A stretch of 64,000 nucleotides of DNA, taken from Coprinellus micaceus (lineage: Eukaryota > Basidiomycota > Agaricomycetes > Agaricales > Psathyrellaceae). The notes under the pieces are model-generated. The model was not told the DNA's origin. It was given only the letters and a program-made list of their open reading frames with translations, and searched no databases. The position numbers and the translations under genes are program-made. The DNA lies in assembly GCA_951394405.1 (NCBI GenBank), contig OX596335.1, positions 4,278,001-4,342,000 on the forward strand, read 5' to 3'. Of the stretch, positions 1 through 12,830 are shown piece after piece (positions within the stretch are counted from its first letter, which is position 1; every line of letters starts with the position of its first letter).

Positions 1-649
1 AGAAGCCCTGCTTGGTGGTCTTGGATGGATATCAAGTCCGACATGACTTTGAATTGTAGCCTGGCTTCCGGACCTTGAACGTCGCCATTTAGATAACGTT
101 TGTCTCAAGGTAAACGACATACTGAAGGGTCTCAATGTTCTGTCCAACCGTCCTCCAGAAACCGGTGTTGAAAGTTGTCGCCGAGGATTGAGGTATAGGT
201 GAAAGGGAAGAGAGGCCGGCCCATGAAGGAATGGGGGATTGGATTACGCCAAGATGTCATGTTTTTTCAGCGGTACATATATGCGAGTGAGGTTGCGACC
301 GTAACGGCCAGGGGTGCCTGATGATGTGAATCCTCCCGTGAGAGCGGAGTTGAATGCCACATGGCTAACTTTGGCTTCAACGCCCGAGCCTAATACCATT
401 GGTGGGTGCTTCTCTCGCGTGGCTCGGGCAAGTACGAGGAGGAAGGTGTCTCGATTATCCAAGTGTCCAGGCATAAATACAAACAGGTCTCATGGTACAC
501 ATGGATGACGACTAGGAGGTACACTATAGGGCAAAACCATACCGATATGATTTTCCACGATGTCTATAATAGCTGCGAAATTATACGAAACACTACAATG
601 CGGAAGGGGAAGTGGGATGAGGTGGGAAGGGCTAGGGGGGGTCCAGAAG
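1..649. other. intergenic, no supported gene
   Basis: Downstream flank of the zinc-finger gene that ends at 650. Only short frames without family features or convincing splice sites are present. I see no repeat or RNA gene in it. Confidence 0.5.
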
Positions 650-1867
650 TCAGTACGTCAACTGATCCTGCATGGCCTCGGGACGATGCCACGGGAACGG
701 AGGAGGCTGGTGAGGTTCCGTTGGCGACTGCGGGATTTCGGTCCTGAGGGAGGAGACCGCCATGTTGGTGACTTGAAAGCGCATCGACTCTGCGGTAGAC
801 TCGAACGGCCCGGCGTTAACGTAGCCTGCGTAAAGGTTGGGCTGGTGGTCGTAGATAGTACGAGCCCGAGGAGCAACCGGCGAGTCAGGCGCCTCCGAGG
901 TGGGGGACTCTGGCTCCTGCAGCTGAGACTCAGGCCCAGGAGGAGGAGTGCCAGACTCAGACGCATTCGGAGTAGAGGCCTTCTGATTCCGAGGAGCCTT
1001 TGTGTCTTTGTGGACTTTGAGGTGTTGCAAGAGGTTGTCGTGGCGGTTGAAGAATTTTCCGCAGGAGGGGAAAGAGCACTTGAACGCTGTGGAAATATGT
1101 TAGCCCATGATCGAGGCGTCAAAGAAACTTTTAACATACGTTTTTCGTGCGTGTGGATAGAGCGAATATGGCGCTTCAAATGCTCCCCGCGATGGAAACA
1201 TTTGCCACAACCATCCGCTTTGCAAACATACACACGTTTTTCAGGCTGAGCAGCTGGAGCAGTCTCCATATTCTGCGAGGTCGGAACACGGCGTCCACGA
1301 CTCTTTTTGGTGAGGTTAGGCACAGGGACAGGGAAGACGGCACGGCTGCGCGATATTCGGCGCTCGCCCTGAGCATCAGCTGCCGTTGACACCTCGAGAA
1401 AAGTGATTCGGGAGGTGGACGGCGGCATAGGTTCCTCGACGACAGGAGCAATAGGAGGAGGAGGAGGGGTAGAATTAGGATTAGAAGTGGACACATTCTC
1501 GACGGGGACTGGGGCTTCGTCATTTTCTGCTGCAGTTGACGCTTGCCTGGAAACTGTCTTCTGCTTTTTAGTGGAGGGGGTGGCACGCTTCTTTGACTCC
1601 GTAACCGCCTCCTCAGGGTTCCGGCGCTTAGACGCACGGCCAGTCTGTGACCTTGTCATGGGCCTAGACGAAGGAGACTCGGTCGAAGGGACCTCGCTGT
1701 CTGGACCAGGTGCGGCCTCCGCGACGCGTTGGGCCTATTTAACGGATAGGAGTTTGACGTAAGGTGAGCTCGCTGGTGTGAGGTGGTCGCAGACAGGGAG
1801 GGAAACGCACCTCGACCTGCTCAGGGTTCACCTGCTCTTCTACTACCTTCTCCGGGGTTTCAGGCAT
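650..1867 (-). CDS. C2H2 zinc-finger transcription factor (short paralog)
   Basis: Three exons on the minus strand: 1811-1867, 1140-1734 and 650-1086, giving 362 aa. The start at 1867 (MPETPEKVVEEQ) was preferred because splicing over 1735-1810 joins it in frame to an open acidic/serine-rich stretch; an internal ATG at 1659 would give a shorter form. The second intron (1087-1139, GTATGT...CCACAG) splits the two fingers. Both fingers have the pattern C-x4-C-x12-H-x3/4-H: CKADGCGKCF...H and CSFPSCGKFFNRHDNL...H, linked by HTHEKPFKC. The linker and the RGEHLKRHIRSIH helix are typical of Msn2/Com2-like stress regulators (family knowledge), so a nuclear DNA-binding role is inferred. A segment before the fingers, VPVPNLTKKSRGRRVPT, is identical to one in the larger gene at 14-17.8 kb, showing they are paralogs. 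The N-terminal half is proline/serine-rich and probably disordered. Confidence 0.85.
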
Positions 1868-2652
1868 CTTCTTGGATACGAGATAGGCGGGGTGGCGGGA
1901 TGGGTTTGAGCTCAGCGGATAGCCAGGAGACACCGAGTCGATGCTGGCAACGATGTCAGACCTGGGGGGATTCCAGATGGCTTGGGGGAGTACGTACAGA
2001 CCAATGAAGTGGTCTAAGGAGCGACGCTGTGGTCGTTGAGGAGAAAGGTGAAGATGGATAGGGGTGAAGATGTCCTGAGACGAAGCCCCTGTTCGGAATT
2101 GAAAAGCGGATGCATTGCTTTTTCTACCGTGCGAAAGTGCCAGCTGACTCAGCCCGGTCGTCCGCGTGATCAACAGTCCTCGGACGCGACACATTCTCCT
2201 CCCTGTTCCTTCCCACCACGATGTCCATGTCGAAGCATTGGGAGACGCCCTGACGAGATCGAGGCGACGACGTTGGCGTATCTTAGCAGGATCACGCGTT
2301 ATACTGCACAAATACGCCTAGCGCCCCCCGTGTCTGGTCGAGTTTGGGACGACTTCAGATTCCATCCACAACGTGAAGCTTTCGAGATGGGAATGTAACG
2401 TCTAGACGGTAAGTGGATGATTGATGATATTATCACTCACCTTGCCTCGACCCACTTTTTCACGCCATGGTTTGGCAAGACAGATTCACTCTAAAGACTC
2501 GGTATGACCTGGCAAGCAGTAGACGCACCTGGAAGGTGTTCGCATGGGGTGTGTTTACTTGGCGCGGTGGAGTGAAGATCGGTGATATAGAGCTATTCCA
2601 TATCGCCCTCTGGATGATGACCTCTCCGTCTTAGCAGCCGACGCCTTTCCTT

Positions 2653-2660
2653 TATATAAG
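2653..2660 (+). promoter_or_regulatory. TATA-like box without a clear gene
   Basis: TATATAAG, followed about 60 bp downstream by ATG (2718) and a frame of about 38 codons crossing a plausible GTACGT...CTCTAG intron. No protein family is recognisable. It could drive a non-coding or decayed transcript. Confidence 0.25.
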
Positions 2661-5600
2661 GACTGGCTCCTCCCCAAGACAGCGAATTGTGTTTCTCCGT
2701 CTAGCTCTCTTTCCTAATGTACTTCCCTCTGACAAAACTCTGCGACTGCGTCTCCTTGCGGACTTACAAGCAAAGAGGTCACAGGAGCTGCGCGCAATTG
2801 TGCCATTGGCCATTTCACCGCTGGTACGTTCTGTGAAATTGGTCGAGTCTTGGTGTCAGAAGCCCTGACGTTCCCGCTCTAGGTCCTGACCGTTCGCTCC
2901 GTTCCCCCGTTACCGGCGGTCATGCCCTACTCTCCGATTGTCCGCCTAGTCTCCCTTTTGAAGCGTTCCGATGTTCCTATCTCTCCGTCAACGGCCGAGT
3001 TCTGACTGGCTAGCTCTACCCTCTTTACTGTGGCACTTCCTTCAGCGGTCTGGGCTGCAGCTAGCTTCAAGAGCGAAGGGACCCTTATCAAGAGAAATGT
3101 TGTTTCCCGGGCATGCTCAGCGTACCTCTGTAATTTCAATTGCCTTCACCCTGACGCCGGTGGAGGAGATCTTCCGCGACCTCGCGCCTTTTCGACGATC
3201 TACCTTGCAAGGTCCAATTGTCGCCTTTGCGCCCCAAGGAAAGCTTCGTTGGCGGACTCTTATGTTCGGATACATTCGCATTTCATCTCGGCAGTTCAGT
3301 CGATGTGCCCCTTTTACCGTTGATGACGCGCTCCCTGTCACTCTGGGATTCATGTTTCGGTTGTCTGGCTAGTCCAAATTCGAGGTCGTGAAGCTAAAGA
3401 AGGCTAGAGTATCCAACCCATCTCCCTTGCGTAGATATGCCTGGACTCAATGACGACTACCCGCGCCAAGCGATCCTCAATCGACACTTTCGCCTCTGGA
3501 GGCTATGACCTTGACGAACCAATGTCCAGGACTTTGGATCCTTCTCCACCGACCCGAAAGCTTGCGACAAGAGATACCAAAATACCCGACAAGGCCGTGG
3601 TGCTGTACTTTTTACGTATGTCCTTGCGAACGGCACAATTCTTCAAGGCGGGTTTTCAATGACATCTCGACCGCGTAACAGGACCTTCTTCACTCGTTCT
3701 TGTGACGAAAGGTGTAAAGGGAACTGTGTGCTCGTTTGGGTTCCTTTGGGGCTCAGCCTATCCTGAATCCTCTCGCGTTACGAAGCACTTGAGGTCGCCG
3801 TGGCTTCCTTGTCGTTTCGCGCCGGAAGACTCTTTCCGAATGGAACATTCTGCCTGTATGTGTTTCACCCTCGATTTCTGGGATGTGGCGACTCCCGGGC
3901 AGGTAGAGAAGCGGTGCGCAAGTGGAGATGTTTGGCCGAGGGCGCTCGAATCTCGCCAAGGACACGTAGTCTCAGCTGCTCTGATTATCATCGAGCTTCT
4001 AAGGTACTAGACCCGCCTCTTCATATCGGTACGCCTGATGCGCCAACGCAAGTGTCCTCTAACTCACGTCTTTCGCTTTATTCTGGCTTGATCTTCAAGA
4101 GACTATTCAACGCCTGTCATAGACAAGACATAAATGAAGGAGGTCGGTGCCGTTAGACGCCGCACGTGAAGAAGGCACAGGAATGTATGTCAATCATGTT
4201 CTCGCTAACGTACTTGTAGGTTTCGGCTAAGGCTGTCATTGTCTATCGGCGAGTTTACGGTACGCGTATGTACCCTGGTCTACATATCTACTATAATCTA
4301 GGGCTCGTCCACTGACTGATATTGGTGATTGTTCCATAATAGGCTTGCTTCATTCGGGCTTGTCCTCGTGGACCGTGTCGCTTCCCGCTTGCTTCCAAGC
4401 CCAAGTCACAGGTCGACACATTCTTCCCCTTTTGTATCGTTGAGTCAAAAGAAGGAGGGCGGCGCGTCTACAAGTGCTGCGGGTTCTAATCATGCAGTAT
4501 GTACGTATATGTGTTCCGGAGTTACTTCCTCTTCCGAACGGCACAAGAGGAAGAGGAAGAAGATCCTGCACTGACTCGCCTTGATTTGCAGACGCAGACC
4601 GAGACAGGATCATGGCCCATTTCGTATGGCTTGGGTGCGATGCCTACTCGGAATCTAGCGAGATGGTCCTAGGCGCCGCGTCCATTAGCGATTCGTACGC
4701 TCTTCTTTGCCGCCCTCGATTCCATTCCGTAAGAAATCTATTGATTCTTCTACACCCTTTTTCCAGAAGAACCGAGGATATCGACATATGTTCAATTATG
4801 TTGCGTTGACAGGATTGTCGAGCATCTGGCTGCATCGCAGTATATGGCCGGTTTATCTGCGTCTAAATTTCTGAATTTGCTCTGAATTTGCCGTACATAA
4901 GTATGGAAGGAAGGCGGGAGACGACCTTCGGAGACAGCGGCGGTGATTTACATACGCTCGATGGTGATGCGAAAGCAATGCGTCCCCCGGCGGGCTGTAC
5001 CGTGGCTCATGATCTTCATTGGACCCTGCCTCCCGATGCGGGCTTTCGGGCCATTTATCGTGACTTGTTCTGCGTTGCTTCCCGAGGGACCATTCAGCCC
5101 GTCGTCGGTCGGGCACGCGGTATGCTGTCTGTGAGCCTTCGTGAGCAACCCCTCCTCGCCCGTACGACTCCACCTCGTGCTGATGTTCAGTTCTCTCGGA
5201 ATTGCAGTGCGCTCTTGTTTTCGCGTTCTGTATTTGTTTCCGAACATAGAAACCTTGAAGCGAGCATCGGCGGGCACAGCACACGGGTGGTGTAGTTCCT
5301 GCCCTGCATCTGGAATCGCGCACCGGGCATCTTATCGAACACGGTGCGGGGGGATTCGAACTTGGCGGCAAGGATGCTGACGGCGATCTACGCTTACAGA
5401 CCGGTGTGCCGACATGTTCTAAAGTTGTACTGATTACCCCTTCGCTCTCCTGTGGACGCCCTATTGACTTTGAGGTACTAGCCTCATGTGTGTTTCCGTG
5501 CACATCGTAGCTGTTTCAGAGGCTCCCTTACTGAGTGTCTTCCATTAGGCGCCAGTGGGCGACCGACTCAGAGACCAAGTTAAGGTTTCGGCCGGCCCTT

Positions 5601-7207
5601 TTATCAAGGTACGCCGTCAACCTATTCCCCCGTGGTCTGGACATCTGTCCTCTGATGTGCGCCCTTTTTAACGCAGTTCCATCCATTTTGGAAAGAAAGG
5701 CTTTCTTGGTATGTACCTTGGGGCCTTTTGCTCTGTCGTTTCGTTTCGCACATCCACGCCGCCGCCACCATCCGCTCTGTGTGGAGTGTCAAATTTTGTC
5801 AAGAAATGATGTATGGCTGAAGGAGGGAGAGTGAGATTCCATTTGTGAGCAAGATCAAGTGGTCGGGTGCTTTCGAAGTGGCAAGGGCGTCTTGGTGACG
5901 GTATTCTGAACACTCGATGTGGTGGAACTGGGGGAGGGGACGCCAGGAACTCGATTCGAAGAATAATTTCTGGGGTCTGGTGACGAGAATGGCTGACGCT
6001 TCCAGCTGACGCCTTCCATCGCCTTCGAAGGACAGAAGAGTCGATCGGGATCGACGGCGAAAGTTTGGGGTCCTTCCAGTTCATCGGTTGCCACACTTCC
6101 TACTTCCGGACGCATCGACAAATGAATGGGAGGTTCCAAGTGTTTTTCCGAAGGTTATAATCGGAGTACGGCGCCCTATAACGTTCGCTGGCGGTATGCT
6201 CACCATTGACGAGCTAGATGAAATCCTTTCACGTGAGTGCTGTAGACTATGTTACGGTGGATACTAATCAATGTAACGCAGTTGTGCTGGGGACAGAGTC
6301 ACGGAATGACTACGGCGCTTAGGTGGGTACGACTTTCCAATAGTGGACTTCGGAGTTAGACTCTGTTCTTGGGCTATGGAGCCTGAACTGAAGTAACCAG
6401 AACCTTGAGTCAATTAGTCTGCCTTCTCTCCCTCTTCTGAAATCACCCACCTTCTAAGGTCACACTATTCTGACCTTCTATGTGGGTGGAGTCGCTGACT
6501 CCTCCGTTCTCATTGCCACCGACTGTCGGATGAGTCCAGGTACTCCAAGGGCGATGGAGAGTCCAAGAAAGGCGAGTAACCTTGGCTTCAATTCGGCGTA
6601 GTCGCTGATCAGGAGAGTAGAGGCCGCGTTAAAGAAGGCTATTCACCGTCCCAAGCATTTTTTAACGTTGGGCAGTGATCGTCAGAAGCTCGAGGTGCGC
6701 TACATTAGCCTACAGTTGCCCACGCTCACGTATGAGAATAGGACCACCCACAAGCTCAAGCTCAGGCTCCGAACACCCTTTCACAGGCGTTTTAATTAGC
6801 GGTCTGCCATTCAGTCGGCTGTCAATGGTCCGCACGTTGAACCCTCGACAACCGTCTTTCTGTCGGCGAAGCTGCAGTCCACACGGGTTGACATTGACAA
6901 GGCGTCGATGAATACCTGCCTTGGATGGCATACATATGGCCTACAAATTACCTGCGGTGTGCTGTCGGATGCTAGGCGCGTTGCCATACGGACACGTTTC
7001 TTTGTAGCCCTCTTTTCACCGCCAGGCCCTCAATGAGTCTACATTAAACGCTTCACACGGGAAAAGAAGGTCACCAGAGGGCCGTGCGCCGACTTCTTGA
7101 CCTTTTCGTTGATCATGATGCAAGGCCCAATGGCCCTAACTAGCTTGGCATTGCTTCCTTATGTACGAAGAACTCGGGAAGCGCTGTACGCCGCCTGTTG
7201 TGGGACT

Positions 7208-7225
7208 GCGAGCCTCGAGGCTCGC
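7208..7225. repeat. 18-bp perfect palindrome
   Basis: GCGAGCCTCGAGGCTCGC reads the same on both strands. Its 13-base core GCCTCGAGGCTCG recurs at 13102 and at 49801 in otherwise unrelated surroundings. Confidence 0.7.
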
Positions 7226-9764
7226 AAATGCAGTTAAGGGTCACGGGAACGACGCCTGTGCTAGTAACTTCGCCTTAACAGCATAGCGAACAACGACCAG
7301 GATGATTAACGAAACATGCGTTTTTTCCAGGTCGATATGTGGGTGCTGTGGAGATAAGATGGCTCCATCACCAATTTCACTTTGCCGTTATGGACTTCAA
7401 GCCAGGAACTCAATCGCCCACTCACCGTAAACGGGTTGGAGACGTTTCAAGTTCTCCGCATCTGTGGCGCTTTCCCGTTCTATCAACACAATATATTCGT
7501 CACAAGACCATGCCGTCTCCAGGTCCATGTACCATAGCTCGTAACCGACACGAATATCCCATTTGAGCTCCCTCCAGTCCGTAGGACTCGGACGGAGAAG
7601 TGCATCCTTCACCGATGCTTGCATGATCTTATCACTCCCGCCAAAGCTTAAAATCGCTCAGTTCCGTGGAGGTCCCGACGCCAATAAGCCCCAGAACTGG
7701 AAATGCCATGCGCACCTGAAAACCTATTTACATGACGACTCTGTGACCATCTGCACCACCTCGGTGTGCTTGGACTCTTCATCGCATCAAACGCGGATGT
7801 GGGGTAAGGGACAGCCGACGAAGATAAGATATGATCATGATTTGATATAGGGCTCGCTTGCCGATATCGTACCTCATGCATGGAAGCAGATGCAGCCCGC
7901 ATGAGGTCTTGGCATCGAGCCTCTCGGGTGGGTCGCCTTCGCTCGCCAGGGCGTCCATACGACGGGCTCTTATTATACCGCCCCGCCCTGCGGGTCCATA
8001 CGTACGCTGGAGATGGTGTTGGGAATGCGCATGGAATCGTGCCTCCGATGCGCCTTTTCCGGACAAATTCACCTCATCGCGTCGCAACCTCGGTGTTGCG
8101 GCTGGGCCTCGTTTTGGGTGCAAGGACTCTGTATCTACTTTAAACCCAACGCTCCACGGCCGAATTCCGCTTGCTCGTCGACCGACGCGAGAAGCCATCG
8201 GGCTGGCGATATGGGCAGTCCGATAGCAACATGAAGGTACTTTCCTCCCTTTCGCTATCTGAAAAATTTGAGGCTCAAGTTCACTGCGACATACGCGCTC
8301 TGCCAGCTTCTGCCAGCTCTCCCCATGCAAAAATAAAGAGGGCACAAAGACGGCACTTAGGTACGCGATCGAGTGCCAAGAACGATCAACCGACCCCACC
8401 ATCCTTACCCCAACATCCCCGAGGCGCCCTCCACACCCTCGCTCGCTTAACCGGATCTTCACCCAGCCCTCACCTCATCTCCGGGTCCGACGCGATGGCT
8501 GCCAGTGGCTGCCCAAGGCGGGTAGTGGAGCAAAACCACAACGCGCAAGCGCAAAAGCGCTCTAGGCACGGGTACGGGTATAAGCTCCCGAAATACCCGA
8601 TCCCCCCGATCGCATGGCCAGACTTGCCTCTTCTGGCGAAGGGCGGCTGGGTCGAGCTGGGTTGCCACACTGGGACCATCCCGCCACGACGAGGAACGTC
8701 CAGCGTGGTATTAATTGAAGATAGCGGGGCATGGATCCCGAATAGCAGGTGGTGTTAGAGCGGAGGGTGGTGGAGGCTGATGAGAGGGCGGGTGGGGACC
8801 ACATAAGTCTCAGTTTAAGCGCCGGAAACGGCGGTGTGGACTTTGAGGGCTTCATATCGACGCAGTGGGGGGACGCTCCGCCGGCCAGAGGGTGACTGGG
8901 CTTCCGAGGTTTCAAGGCACAGTGATGACTGGGCGTGACATGGGTTGATGCGTCGAGGGACTGGTGGGTTAGACTGGAATGGAATGGAAGGTGGACGACG
9001 TGAGGTACCCTCAAGGTCGTTGGTGCAGTTAACCTGCGTTATTCTCGGAGGTTCTGATACGTACTACGTAGTTCTGTGCGTCGACAGGTAAAATGGTTAC
9101 TCATTTCGAAAGAGTCGTGTGCTTCGGAAACCGACGTAAACGAAGTGCGACGACTCGGGCCGATTGAAGCTGTAGAACGGCTTGAAATTAACGATTACAA
9201 CGTGGATGCCAGGCGCATGGCGCATTAGCGGGGGTGTGCCCAAGCATGGCAAAAACGAGCGCTTATCAAGGTCTCACACGACCCGTAAAAATAAATTTCA
9301 TCTCCAACGGAATCGGTACCCCTTCGCGGGGTGTGAGCAATACAATACCCCACGTTCTCGCATCCCATTAAAAATGTAGTATGTGGGCACATACCCTAAC
9401 GTCACCACCCAAATTCGTACCAAAGAACAGCATTTAAGGCATGCCACGCGTCGATCCGTCTCCATTCCCCCACTCTACATTCCAATATATTTCGCCAAGC
9501 TAGGCAAAAATGGTCCTGTCCTATCTTGACTCGGAAATTTTGGGTTATGCAGACAGATCGAGTGGAGGACGGAAGGGAAGGGAAAGAAGGCACTGCGCTC
9601 AAATAATCGCTACCCGCTGTGTGCGATCGAGAGCGGGGCTCTCGAAGAAGGGGGACACGCCTAGTCCAGGTGCTGGAGCGTTCGATCAATAGACGCCGCC
9701 ATGTGGTCGGGCGCTTATCTACGATGCTTGATCATCGGGGCGGGCGAAGGGCGGTTTCGTAGCC

Positions 9765-10075
9765 TTGCTGCAGCTGTGAATATTAAGTGTGTTGGGTTAA
9801 TGGATAGAGGGTGGTGTCGAAAGACCAGGAGGAGATTTTTGAGAAGGGGAAGCTTGGGATGAAACGGGTATCGCAATGCGTCGAAAAAAGAAATTAGGTG
9901 TATTCTCCGGTGATATGGCGACAATGCTACAGCTATGGAATATTAGGTAGCCGGGTAGTGCAAAGTGCTGGAAAAACGGGAGGAAGCTTTTGGAGAGAGG
10001 AAATTTGGGGATGGAACAGGTACCACAGTCTGTCATCGAAACAAAGGTGTAATTATCCGCTGTAGCGGCGGGGTT
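9765..10075. repeat. degenerate direct repeat, two copies of about 155 bp
   Basis: The copy at about 9765-9890 and the copy at about 9921-10075 share an ordered series of blocks: a CTGCAGCTGTGAATATTA-like start, a GGAGGA..TTTTGAGA middle, and a GGGATGAAACGGGTAxC...TCGAAA end. They are clearly related but diverged. No coding potential is seen. Confidence 0.6.
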
Positions 10076-10149
10076 TATTTAGCTTTTAATACGGGCGGAG
10101 GGACACTAATGCGATTGGTGGAGCTTGAGGGTATAATAACATGCCGCTG

Positions 10150-10830
10150 CTCAAAAATCCTACGATCGCTGCCAGCATTCCCGGTGAGTTCGGGGAGGCT
10201 CTTGTCCTGGAACGTGGCTCAGCAAGGCTTCACTGGAAGAGGCGCTCGCGGACCTTCAAATATACGGGCCACGCCGTGGTATACTTACACCGATCGGCTA
10301 GATGTAGGGTTCTTGTGGTATTACAGAGCCATGGGTTAGGCTGTTTGACTTGCGTCCCTTGGGCGAGTGGGTCTGACTATGAAAATCCTAGTGAGAAGGT
10401 TTTACCCGATTGACTGCCATATGTAGGGCTCTTGTGGTATTATAATCCCGTAGGTTAAGCTGTTTACCTTCTGTCCCTTGGGTCAATAGGTCTGACTATG
10501 AAAATGCTAGTGATCGTGAAAAGTTTTTGAGCGCTGGACGCTGCTATGATGGGTGCCCTCGGTGTGAGGGACGATGAGAGCGGTCGGAGAGGCTCTCGTC
10601 CTGGAATATGGCTCCCTCAAAGGAGGAGACGCCCAGGGACCTTCACAATCTCCCCGTGGTACACGATCGGCTGGACGCAAGGTCCGTCTGGTACCTGGAA
10701 CCACGAGTTAAGGCTGTTTACCTTGCGTCCCTCGGATGAATCGACCTGAGTCTGAAATCGCCAGTGAGACGGTATGGGCGCTGAGCGCTCAGCACTGCTA
10801 TGATTTGGCTATGATGGGTATCCTCGACGA
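10150..10830. repeat. degenerate tandem repeat with nested sub-repeat
   Basis: Two units of roughly 370-400 bp (about 10150-10520 and 10550-10830) share blocks such as GGCTCTxGTCCTGGAA, CGTGGTAxAC..CGATCGGCT and GGCTGTTTxxCTTGCGTCCC. Inside the first unit a block of about 110 bp, containing GTAGGGxTCTTGTGGTATTA and GGTCTGACTATGAAAAT, is itself duplicated at about 10300 and 10425. No protein-coding frame spans it. Confidence 0.7.
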
Positions 10831-11389
10831 GACAGGTGATGGGAGCGGTGGGACCTCTGTTCGTGATTTATATACAGTAGATATTTAGTAACAGCAGTCA
10901 GAAAGTAGTCGGCAGAGAAGAGGGGTGTTGGGTGTTGGGTGTTGCTGAGCGATGTGCGTTTGAGAAGATGTTGGATAGATGGATGGTTATAGCTATGGAT
11001 GCGTGATCGATGTTTGGACGGTGATGTACCGTATCGATGTACTACCATCCATCGAAGTCTCCCGGGACCTCCCCGTCTTCCTTCCTTCTTTCCGTACGTG
11101 CGTCCGAACGTGCGTCCGGCCATCTGTCTATGTCGACGGCCTGTCCTGTCTGTTTGTCTATCCGTTGCCTAGGTATGTCGGTTTACCTTTCCTTCGAAGA
11201 AATCGGTCCTGGAAAAGTCTACGTAGCAAAAGCGTTAACTTAAATTATGATTACGGTCCGTCGTCAGGCGGACTTTTACATGAAGTGCTCAGCGCGGGGC
11301 CTAAGCGGAACTGACGTCAACTCGGCGGTGAGGGACATGAAGTTGAACGTTTGGGAAGGTACTAGTATTTTCCACGCCGCACCCGCACT

Positions 11390-12830
11390 GTCCGTCTGTA
11401 GTAACCCTCCCATATATGATATTAGGTCGGACGACGGGGGTGTCGTAAATAGTCAATCACTGACGAACGAACACCCATTCGTTCGTGCGATATGTCCGAG
11501 TATGTACGTATACCGAGGCCATGCGGGGCGCACTTCTTCTTCCAATTCCTTTATTCCTTGAAGCGAGGCTCAACAGCTTTGAGGGCATGCTCTCAAGCTC
11601 GACAAAGACAAAGACTTGAGATTGAAATGGTGTGCCCGGGCCGTTAGTAGATTTCGCGGAACCCGAGAACCCTCTTTGACACGCCCCGCACCTGGACCTA
11701 TACCCGTTTGCTCTATGTACAGCACCCCTCTCATATTAGGTAGGACGACGGGGGTGTCGTAACTAGTCAATCTATGACGAGCGAGACCCATTTGTTCGTG
11801 CGATGTCCGAGTATGTACGTATACCGAGGCCATGCGGATCGCACTTCTTCTTCCAACTCCTTTATTCCTTTTAGCAAAGGTTTCAACAGCTTTGAGAGGA
11901 TGTTCACAGGACCCCAAGCTCTCAAGCTCTCAAGCTCGACAAAGACGAAGACTTGAGATTGAACTGGTGTGCCCGGGCCAGTCAGGTTAGATTTCGCGGA
12001 ACCCAAGAACCCTCTTTGACACGCCCCGCACCTGGACCTATACCCGTTTGTACAGCACCCCTCTCATATTAGGTAGAACGACGGGGGTGTCGTAAGAGCC
12101 AATCAATTGCAACTAACTTGAACCCATTTGTTCGTGCGATGTCCGAGTATGTCACGGTACGTATGCCGAGGTCGTGCGGATCGCACTTCTCCGGAGTCCT
12201 TCCTTGAAGAGAAGTTCAACAGCTTTGAGAAGATGTTCACAAGACCCCGGGCTCTCGACAAAGATGAGAACTTGGAGTGGAGTGCCGGTTAGGTTAACGT
12301 TGGGCCTTTGCGGAAAGAGAGAGTCTTTAATGTGAGGTGTTCTGGCTTGGCTCGGGGTCGGGGTCGGATTCCGTGTGGGGTTTACATGCATAAAAGTTAA
12401 GTAAAATGAGAGGTACATGCACGAGTCACCGTCCTCAGGCCTCATTTCCCGAGGGACTTAGTAGTTAGCATTGCTTCGATCTGCGCAGGAGCTCCTGGAC
12501 CCCAGGCCCTCTGTGCACTAACTTGAAGGGCTCAGACGCCCATCGCACTTCCGCTCAGTAAACGTTGTACAGCTTGAGAAGATGTCCACAAGCTCGACAA
12601 AGACGTTGGAATGGAGTGCGAGTTAGGTTAACGTTGGGTGTTGCGGAAACCGAGAATCGTTGACACGATGGCTTGGCTCGGGGTCGGAGTCGTGGGATTA
12701 CACGAATAAAGAAAGTATGAGAGGTATATGCACGAGTCACCGTCCTCGTGCCTCATTTCCCGAAGGCCTTACATAGTATTAGTACTTAACATTGGTTCGA
12801 TCTTCACTGCGCAGGACCCCAGGACCTCTG
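11390..12830. repeat. degenerate tandem repeat array, unit about 310-340 bp
   Basis: Blocks with GACGACGGGGGTGTCGTAA recur at about 11432, 11746 and 12078, each followed by a TTCGTGCGATGTCCGAGTATG block and a CAACAGCTTTGAG block. A second half-unit (CGAGTCACCGTCCTC, CTCATTTCCCGA, GGTTAACGTTGGG) recurs at about 12300-12480 and 12620-12800. The copies differ by substitutions and indels, as expected of an old tandem array. No open reading frame is conserved between units. Confidence 0.8.

Larger units (their letters stand above)
1868..9700. other. gene-poor stretch
   Basis: About 7.8 kb with no gene I can support. Frames are short, in both strands equally, with no family motif. A TATA-like TATATAAG sits at 2653-2660, followed by a small ATG frame at 2718 that runs into a stop just past a possible intron. 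An 18-bp perfect palindrome lies at 7208-7225. It may be decayed transposon or old duplicated DNA, but I could not recognise reverse transcriptase, integrase or transposase motifs. Confidence 0.55.

Noticed and set aside
5335..5410. GGATTCGAAC box suggesting a tRNA on the minus strand
   Set aside because: The T-arm stem does not pair and no anticodon arm or acceptor stem can be formed.
5668..6139. Two overlapping minus-strand frames rich in Pro and Ser
   Set aside because: No start context, introns or recognisable domain; the two frames compete for the same DNA.
6197..6322. Short ATG exon (MLTIDELDEIL), a textbook GTGAGT...ACGCAG intron and a second short exon ending in TAG
   Set aside because: It gives only about 25 residues; no further exon could be joined. 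Possibly a decayed gene start, but unsupported.
7779..8462. Minus-strand frame of 227 codons
   Set aside because: Rich in Arg, Ser and Gly as expected for chance open frames in GC-rich DNA. No motif, no supporting splice signals, and overlapping frames of similar length on the other strand.
8171..8758. Plus-strand frame of 195 codons
   Set aside because: Same reasons; it overlaps the previous frame and shows no similarity to anything else in the window.
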